Source: an uncultured Gemmatimonadales bacterium (lineage in GTDB: Bacteria; Gemmatimonadota; Gemmatimonadetes; Longimicrobiales; Gaopeijiaceae). Taken from it: DNA of 64,000 bases. This document shows, one piece after another, positions 61,024-64,000 of the stretch (positions within the stretch are counted from its first letter, which is position 1; the number at the start of each line of letters is the position of its first letter). Under the pieces are notes generated by a model, which was given only the letters and a program-made list of their open reading frames with translations, ran no database searches and was not told the origin of the DNA. The stretch is from the NCBI GenBank assembly GCA_937919655.1, contig CALFPJ010000041.1, positions 1-64,000 of the forward strand. The letters are read 5' to 3'. Made by a program: the position numbers and the translations under genes.

Positions 61024-61485
61024 ATGGCTGAACTGCACGATCTCCGGCCCAGCGCCGGTTCGACACATAACACCAAGCGCGTTGGGCGCGGGCAGGGGTC
61101 TGGCCTGGGCAAGACGGCTGGGCGCGGGCAGGACGGACAGAAGTCCCGCTCCGGCGGTAAGGTCCGTCGCGACTTTGAGGGTGGCCAGATGCCACTCACG
61201 CGTCGCATTCCAAAGCGCGGTTTCACGAACATCAACCGGATTGACTATCAGGTGGTGAACGTGCGTGACTTGGCCCGCATTGAGGGTGATGTCGGTCCGG
61301 TGTCGCTGAAGGCGGCTGGGCTTATCGCGTCGCTACGCAAGCCCGTGAAGATTCTCGCGGAGGGTGACGCAGGGCGGGCGTTCACCGTGTCGGCGCATAA
61401 GGTCAGCAAGGCTGCGCAGGCCAAGATTGAGGCGGCTGGTGGGTCAGTTTCGCTGATCGCTTCCGCAGCCGGGGACGCTTCTTAG
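61024..61485 (+). CDS. rplO: Ribosomal protein L15
   Basis: 153 residues with the Gly/Arg/Lys-rich N-terminus (KRVGRGQGSGLGKTAGRGQD; FEGGQMPLTRRIPKRGF). Directly before secY as usual. Confidence 0.97.
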   Translation: MAELHDLRPSAGSTHNTKRVGRGQGSGLGKTAGRGQDGQKSRSGGKVRRDFEGGQMPLTRRIPKRGFTNINRIDYQVVNVRDLARIEGDVGPVSLKAAGLIASLRKPVKILAEGDAGRAFTVSAHKVSKAAQAKIEAAGGSVSLIASAAGDAS

Positions 61486-61486
61486 C

Positions 61487-62806
61487 ATGGCAGCCAATCC
61501 CCTCCAGAATCTGTTCCGGGTTCCGGAGCTGAAGGACAAGATCCTATTCACGCTGTTCATCCTCCTCATCTACCGCGCCGGGTCGCACATCACGGTCCCG
61601 GGGCTCGATGTGGGTGCGCTGCGCGAGCAGTTCGGACAGCTGCAGGACACGTTCTTCGGCATCTACGACATGTTCGTGGGTGGCGGACTTTCCCGTGCGA
61701 CGATCCTGGCGCTCGGAATCATGCCGTATATCTCGGCGAGCATCATGTTCCAGTTGCTCTCGGCGGTCTTCCCGACCATCGAGAAGCTGCAAAAGGAAGG
61801 TGAGGAGGGCCGCAAGAAGCTTACGCAGTGGACCCGCTACGTCACCATTCTACTGGCCATGGCGCAGTCGTACGGCTATGCCTCGTTCCTACAGGCGATC
61901 CCGGGAGCGGTTACCGATCCGGGTTTCGTGTTCGTCTTCACGACGATCGTGACCCTTACGGTGGGCGCCATCTTCGTGATGTGGCTGGGTGAGCAGATCA
62001 CGGAGAACGGAATCGGCAACGGCATGTCGCTGTTGATCTTCTTTTCAATCATTCAGACGTTCCCAGCCGCCGTTGCGCGGACCTGGGAGTCTTACATGCT
62101 CAACGAGATCGGCATCTTCAGCCTGATCCTGTTGCTCGCGGTGGTTATTGGTGTGACCGCGGCTGTGGTTGCGATGACCATGGCTTCGCGGAAGATCCCC
62201 GTGCAAATTCCTCGCAAGGTGGTCGGTCGGGGACGCATCCGTGAAGGGCAGAAGAGCTTCATCCCTCTGCGATTGAACTCTGCCGGCGTGATGCCGATCA
62301 TTTTCGCCCAGTCGTTCATCGTGGTGCCTGGCACAGCGGCTGCGCTCTTCCCTGGTGTCGGGCCGCTAGAGATGATCACCGAGGTCTTTGCCCCGCAGAC
62401 GTGGCCGTACTACGTCACGCTCGGCGCGCTCATCATCTTCTTCACCTACTTCTACACGGCGATCATCTTTAATCCGGTCGACTTGGCGGAGAACCTGAAG
62501 AAGCAGGGCGGCTTTATCCCCGGGGTGAAGCCCGGTGCGCGCACGTCGGAGTACATCGACAGGGTCCTGACGCGGGTGACGCTCCCAGGGGCAATTTACC
62601 TGGCGTTGGTCTCGCTGGTCCCGTTCTGGATTTTCGACTTCTTTCAGATCAACACGTTCTACTTCGGGGGCACCAGTCTCCTGATCGTGGTGGGTGTCGG
62701 ACTCGATACGGTCCAGCAGGCACAGCAGCTTCTTCTTCTCCGTCACTATGACGGGTTCATGAAGAAGGGGCGGGTGAAGATGCGGGGCCGCCAGCGGTTC
62801 ATGTGA
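61487..62806 (+). CDS. secY: Preprotein translocase subunit SecY
   Basis: 439 residues with ten predicted TM helices. Landmarks are RVPELKDKILFTLFILLIYR, ALGIMPYISASIMFQLL (TM2), and the cytosolic loop PGVKPGARTSEYIDRVLTR. Forms the protein-conducting channel with SecE and SecG. Confidence 0.98.
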   Translation: MAANPLQNLFRVPELKDKILFTLFILLIYRAGSHITVPGLDVGALREQFGQLQDTFFGIYDMFVGGGLSRATILALGIMPYISASIMFQLLSAVFPTIEKLQKEGEEGRKKLTQWTRYVTILLAMAQSYGYASFLQAIPGAVTDPGFVFVFTTIVTLTVGAIFVMWLGEQITENGIGNGMSLLIFFSIIQTFPAAVARTWESYMLNEIGIFSLILLLAVVIGVTAAVVAMTMASRKIPVQIPRKVVGRGRIREGQKSFIPLRLNSAGVMPIIFAQSFIVVPGTAAALFPGVGPLEMITEVFAPQTWPYYVTLGALIIFFTYFYTAIIFNPVDLAENLKKQGGFIPGVKPGARTSEYIDRVLTRVTLPGAIYLALVSLVPFWIFDFFQINTFYFGGTSLLIVVGVGLDTVQQAQQLLLLRHYDGFMKKGRVKMRGRQRFM

Positions 62807-63468
62807 TGTCGATGGTTGTTATCCTCCTCGGACCACCAGGAGTCGGCAAAGGGACGCAGGCCGTCCGTTTGGCAGACTCGATGGGTGGAGAGCACGTATC
62901 GACGGGTGACCTGCTTCGTGCCGCTCGGCGTGACGGTACTGAGTTGGGGAAGAAGTCGAAGGAGCTCATGGATGCCGGCGAGCTTGTGCCCGATGACCTG
63001 ATCCTAGATCTGGTGCGAGACCACCTGAAGGGTGTGGCGCCCGAGGCGAGCATCCTCTTCGATGGTTTCCCACGCACGACCGCACAGGCTGACGGGCTTG
63101 ACCGGGTTCTCGAGGAGGCTGGGAGACGGGTCGATAAAGTGGTGCTTTTCGAGGCGCCGGACGAGGAGCTTACCAAACGGCTCAGCGGACGCCGGAGCTG
63201 CATGGAGTGCGCGGCGGTCTTTAATGTGTCCTTCAAGGACTCGGAGGTCGACGGGATCTGTGACCGCTGTGGCGGGCCGCTCATCCACCGTGTTGACGAC
63301 GAGCCTGAAACGGTCATGCGGCGGCTTGAGGTGTATCAGTCGCAGACTGCCCCGTTGGTGAGTCATTACGAAAACCACGACGCCAAGATGGCGCGCGTGA
63401 GCGCTGACCAACCCGCGGACGACGTCTACAGGGCTTTTCGCACGGCGTTAGGGTTGGACTGGGCATGA
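62806..63468 (+). CDS. adk: Adenylate kinase with zinc-binding LID
   Basis: 220 residues. P-loop GPPGVGKGTQ, DGFPRTTAQA, and a long LID whose four cysteines (CMEC and CDRC) form a zinc site as in Gram-positive-type enzymes. The ATG at 62806 overlaps the secY stop (TGATG); a GTG at 62803 and an ATG at 62812 are alternatives. Converts ATP+AMP to 2 ADP. Confidence 0.96.
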   Translation: MSMVVILLGPPGVGKGTQAVRLADSMGGEHVSTGDLLRAARRDGTELGKKSKELMDAGELVPDDLILDLVRDHLKGVAPEASILFDGFPRTTAQADGLDRVLEEAGRRVDKVVLFEAPDEELTKRLSGRRSCMECAAVFNVSFKDSEVDGICDRCGGPLIHRVDDEPETVMRRLEVYQSQTAPLVSHYENHDAKMARVSADQPADDVYRAFRTALGLDWA

Positions 63469-64000
63469 TCAACCTCAGAACACCAGACGAGATCGACAGG
63501 ATCGGGCAGGGCGGAGCGATTATCGCCGCCCTCCTCGATGAGCTACACACGCGCGTTGTCCCGGGTGTGACGACGCACGATCTGGATCAGTTCTGCGACG
63601 AGTTCATTGTTTCGCACGATGGCGCGGTACCGGCGTTTAAGGGGTTGTACGGCTTCCCTGGCAGCGTGTGTGCTTCGGTAAATGACGAGGTGGTCCACGG
63701 CATCCCCAGCACAGAGCGTTTGCTGAAGGAAGGGGATATTGTCTCAATCGATGTTGGCGTGCGACTCGACGGTTGGTGCTCAGACTCGGCGTGGACGTTT
63801 GGCGTCGGTGAGGTCGCGACGCCTACGCAGGACCTTCTCGACGTGACCGAAGGCTCGCTGTGGGCGGCCGTTGAGGCTGCTGTGGTGGGCAACCACGTCG
63901 GAGACATCGGCGCGGCGGTCATGCGTAGGGTGGAGGGTACAGGGTACGGCATTATCCGGGACCTCGTGGGGCACGGCATAGGCCGAGACGTCCATGAGGA
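63465..64000 (+). CDS. map: Methionine aminopeptidase, type I, 3' end outside window
   Basis: First 178 residues of MAP. Metal-site Asp residues are in VSIDVGV and SDSAWTF, the substrate-site His in EVVHGIPS, and a metal-ligand His in LVGHGIGRDVHE. ATG overlaps the adk stop (ATGA). Removes the initiator Met from nascent proteins. The C-terminal metal-binding Glu residues lie beyond the right edge. Confidence 0.96.
   Translation, partial: MINLRTPDEIDRIGQGGAIIAALLDELHTRVVPGVTTHDLDQFCDEFIVSHDGAVPAFKGLYGFPGSVCASVNDEVVHGIPSTERLLKEGDIVSIDVGVRLDGWCSDSAWTFGVGEVATPTQDLLDVTEGSLWAAVEAAVVGNHVGDIGAAVMRRVEGTGYGIIRDLVGHGIGRDVHE

Overview
The window is GC-rich, densely packed bacterial chromosome. The housekeeping genes are conventional: pyrD-pyrF-cysS, tRNA-tuf, rpmG-secE-nusG-rplKAJL-rpoBC, rpsL-rpsG-fusA-tuf, and the long S10-spc ribosomal run into secY-adk-map. 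A Gemmatimonadota-like organism is my best inference. It rests on the paired RCC1/Ig-like lipoproteins, the PqqD remnant carrying an ISRR motif, and the N-terminal remnant of a TPR/cyclase-type membrane protein. No 16S gene is present, so the placement is not proven.

Layout. 1-5.3 kb: peptidoglycan amidase (cut by the left edge), a lipoprotein, pyrD, pyrF and cysS, mostly coupled by overlapping stops and starts. 5.3-6.0 kb: a frameshifted membrane-protein remnant, a MITE-like inverted-repeat element, tRNA-Thr(UGU) and a strong terminator. 6.0-32.0 kb: an exopolysaccharide/capsule island with a bi-domain oxidoreductase, UDP-sugar dehydrogenase, WecG/TagA transferase, alpha/alpha-toroid protein, two outer-membrane export proteins, two chain-length regulators, asparagine synthase-like enzyme, flippase, GT2, GT4, polymerase/ligase, two identical phosphoglycosyl transferases, two RCC1-repeat lipoproteins and a Wzi-like barrel. 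32.2-46.1 kb: tRNA-Tyr, -Gly, -Thr, tuf, then L33-SecE-NusG-L11-L1-L10-L12-RpoB-RpoC and a terminator. 46.3-47.3 kb: a decayed PqqD gene and the promoter/leader of the str operon. 47.3-64 kb: str, S10 and spc operons running off the right edge inside map.

The main observations concern genome architecture. (1) The 26-kb polysaccharide island lies exactly between tRNA-Thr(UGU) and tRNA-Tyr-Gly-Thr-tuf, so it appears to split the classical tRNA-Thr-Tyr-Gly-Thr-tuf cluster. (2) A 995-bp perfect direct repeat, each copy holding a complete phosphoglycosyl transferase, brackets a 4-kb SLBB-exporter/Wzz cassette. Diverged remnants outside each copy show an older block duplication later homogenised, and possibly a deletable cassette. 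(3) The two tuf genes are identical through 233 bp of downstream non-coding DNA. Beyond the identity, each copy continues into a diverged but similar hairpin leader about 135 nt before a ribosomal-protein gene (rpmG or rpsJ), a candidate structured mRNA leader. (4) The str operon has a textbook intrinsic terminator between its likely promoter and rpsL, and another terminator-like hairpin before fusA. Several broken genes suggest an actively remodelled locus, or base-calling indels in the assembly.
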